The notes beneath the pieces are model-generated. The model saw only the letters and a program-made list of their open reading frames with translations, had not been told where the DNA came from and searched no databases. DNA of 64,000 nucleotides, taken from assembly GCF_022834715.1 (NCBI RefSeq), contig NZ_BQKC01000001.1, positions 346,501 through 410,500 on the forward strand. Direction: 5' to 3'. Within the stretch, counting starts at the first letter, position 1. Every line of letters begins with the position of its first letter. Source of the DNA: Granulimonas faecalis (GTDB lineage: Bacteria; Actinomycetota; Coriobacteriia; Coriobacteriales; Atopobiaceae). Of the stretch, positions 63,648 through 64,000 are shown piece by piece. The translations under genes and the position numbers were made by a program.

Positions 63648-63866
63648 CTACTCCTCCATCGGCGAGAGGTAGACGGCCCGGCCGTCGGAGAGGATCTGGA
63701 ACGGCCGGTTGTGCAGGTCATTCACCGCCTCCACGGACCTGCGGAATGGCAGCACGTCGGGGGTCTTGGCCTCGAGTGCCTCCCGCAGTTGTTCAGCAAC
63801 AGTTAAGGATGCCAGTCTAATACCGGGCGCCACCGACCTCGATGCGGGCTTCGAGACAGGTCGCAC
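63648..63866 (-). pseudogene. Possible C-terminal remnant of an unidentified gene
   Basis: The minus frame ends VNDLHNRPFQILSDGRAVYL followed by SPMEE and a stop at 63648, with coding-like composition over about 50 codons. Its upstream part runs into the repeat beginning at 63860, so no convincing start exists. The family is not recognised. Confidence 0.35.
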
Positions 63867-63992
63867 ACCAAGGCCGCGCAGTAAGGGGGCCTTGTCTCAA
63901 GAGGCCCTTACTGTGTATTCGCCAAGGCGTGTTTGCGTCGAGTTGGGCTTAGCGCACGGTTTTTGGCGCATAAGGGCCCCTTGGTGTGCGAC
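63860..63992. repeat. 133-bp nested inverted-repeat element at window end
   Basis: The outer arms 63860-63873 and 63979-63992 are perfect 14-bp complements (GTCGCACACCAAGG). Inside, CAGTAAGGG at 63879-63887 pairs with CCCTTACTG at 63905-63913. Words are shared with the cluster at 2606-2790. It has the size and form of a small non-autonomous mobile element or a structured RNA. Confidence 0.7.
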
Positions 63993-64000
63993 TTCTCGTT

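Overview
This 64 kb window is high-GC chromosomal DNA from an anaerobic, fermentative actinobacterium, most likely a member of the Coriobacteriia (Olsenella/Atopobiaceae-like). The reasons are the GC-rich codon use, a pyruvate formate-lyase with a detached glycyl-radical subunit, the permuted PstS form, the long single-chain FGAM synthase and the large share of transport and host-associated accessory genes. This placement is inference. No rRNA, tRNA, CRISPR array, transposase or phage gene was recognised.

Layout. 1-1216: end of an amino-acid ABC importer (permease and ATPase). 1607-2444: a low-GC island encoding a Tat-type secreted protein and a small membrane protein. 3061-8906: amidohydrolase, zinc-ribbon membrane protein, hypothetical protein and glutamine-dependent NAD synthetase. 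9072-11162: groES-groEL behind a perfect inverted repeat. 11306-14835: acetyltransferase, then a second low-GC pair (secreted cysteine-containing protein plus small membrane protein) divergent from a response regulator and a frameshifted histidine kinase. 14949-17834: thioesterase and a hybrid kinase interrupted at two G-tracts. 17760-20760: an overlapping operon of esterase, condensation-like acyltransferase and zinc-ribbon membrane protein. 21131-26763: PhoR-PhoB-like pair followed by pstB, pstA, pstC and pstS. 27190-32300: Ski2-like helicase, multi-ferredoxin protein and YchF GTPase. 32674-36007: split pyruvate formate-lyase and its activase. 36096-39762: altronate dehydratase remnant, YtrA-type regulator with an ABC exporter, acetyltransferase and tRNA deacylase. 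39926-47886: Na+/H+ antiporter, MFS exporter, several broken genes and a DedA protein. 48099-53805: FGAM synthase, ZIP transporter and CmpB-like membrane protein. 54002-63464: small repeat protein, ABC-F ATPase, S10 carboxypeptidase, CorA, PNPOx-like protein, gene remnants, acetyltransferase, xanthine/uracil permease and 3-methyladenine glycosylase.

Two themes stand out. First, nearly every long intergenic gap is packed with short dispersed repeats from at least nine families, most of them palindromic. One 55-bp family always lies within about 16 bp after a stop codon and always in the sense orientation of that gene. Second, there are many damaged genes: a nonsense codon, three indels in G-runs, another frameshift, and several N-terminal or internal deletions. 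The G-run lesions could be sequencing errors, but the internally deleted remnants cannot be explained that way. The best candidates for undescribed biology are the secreted-protein/small-membrane-protein pairs (one beside a two-component system), the esterase-acyltransferase-membrane operon, and the oriented 3'-end repeat.
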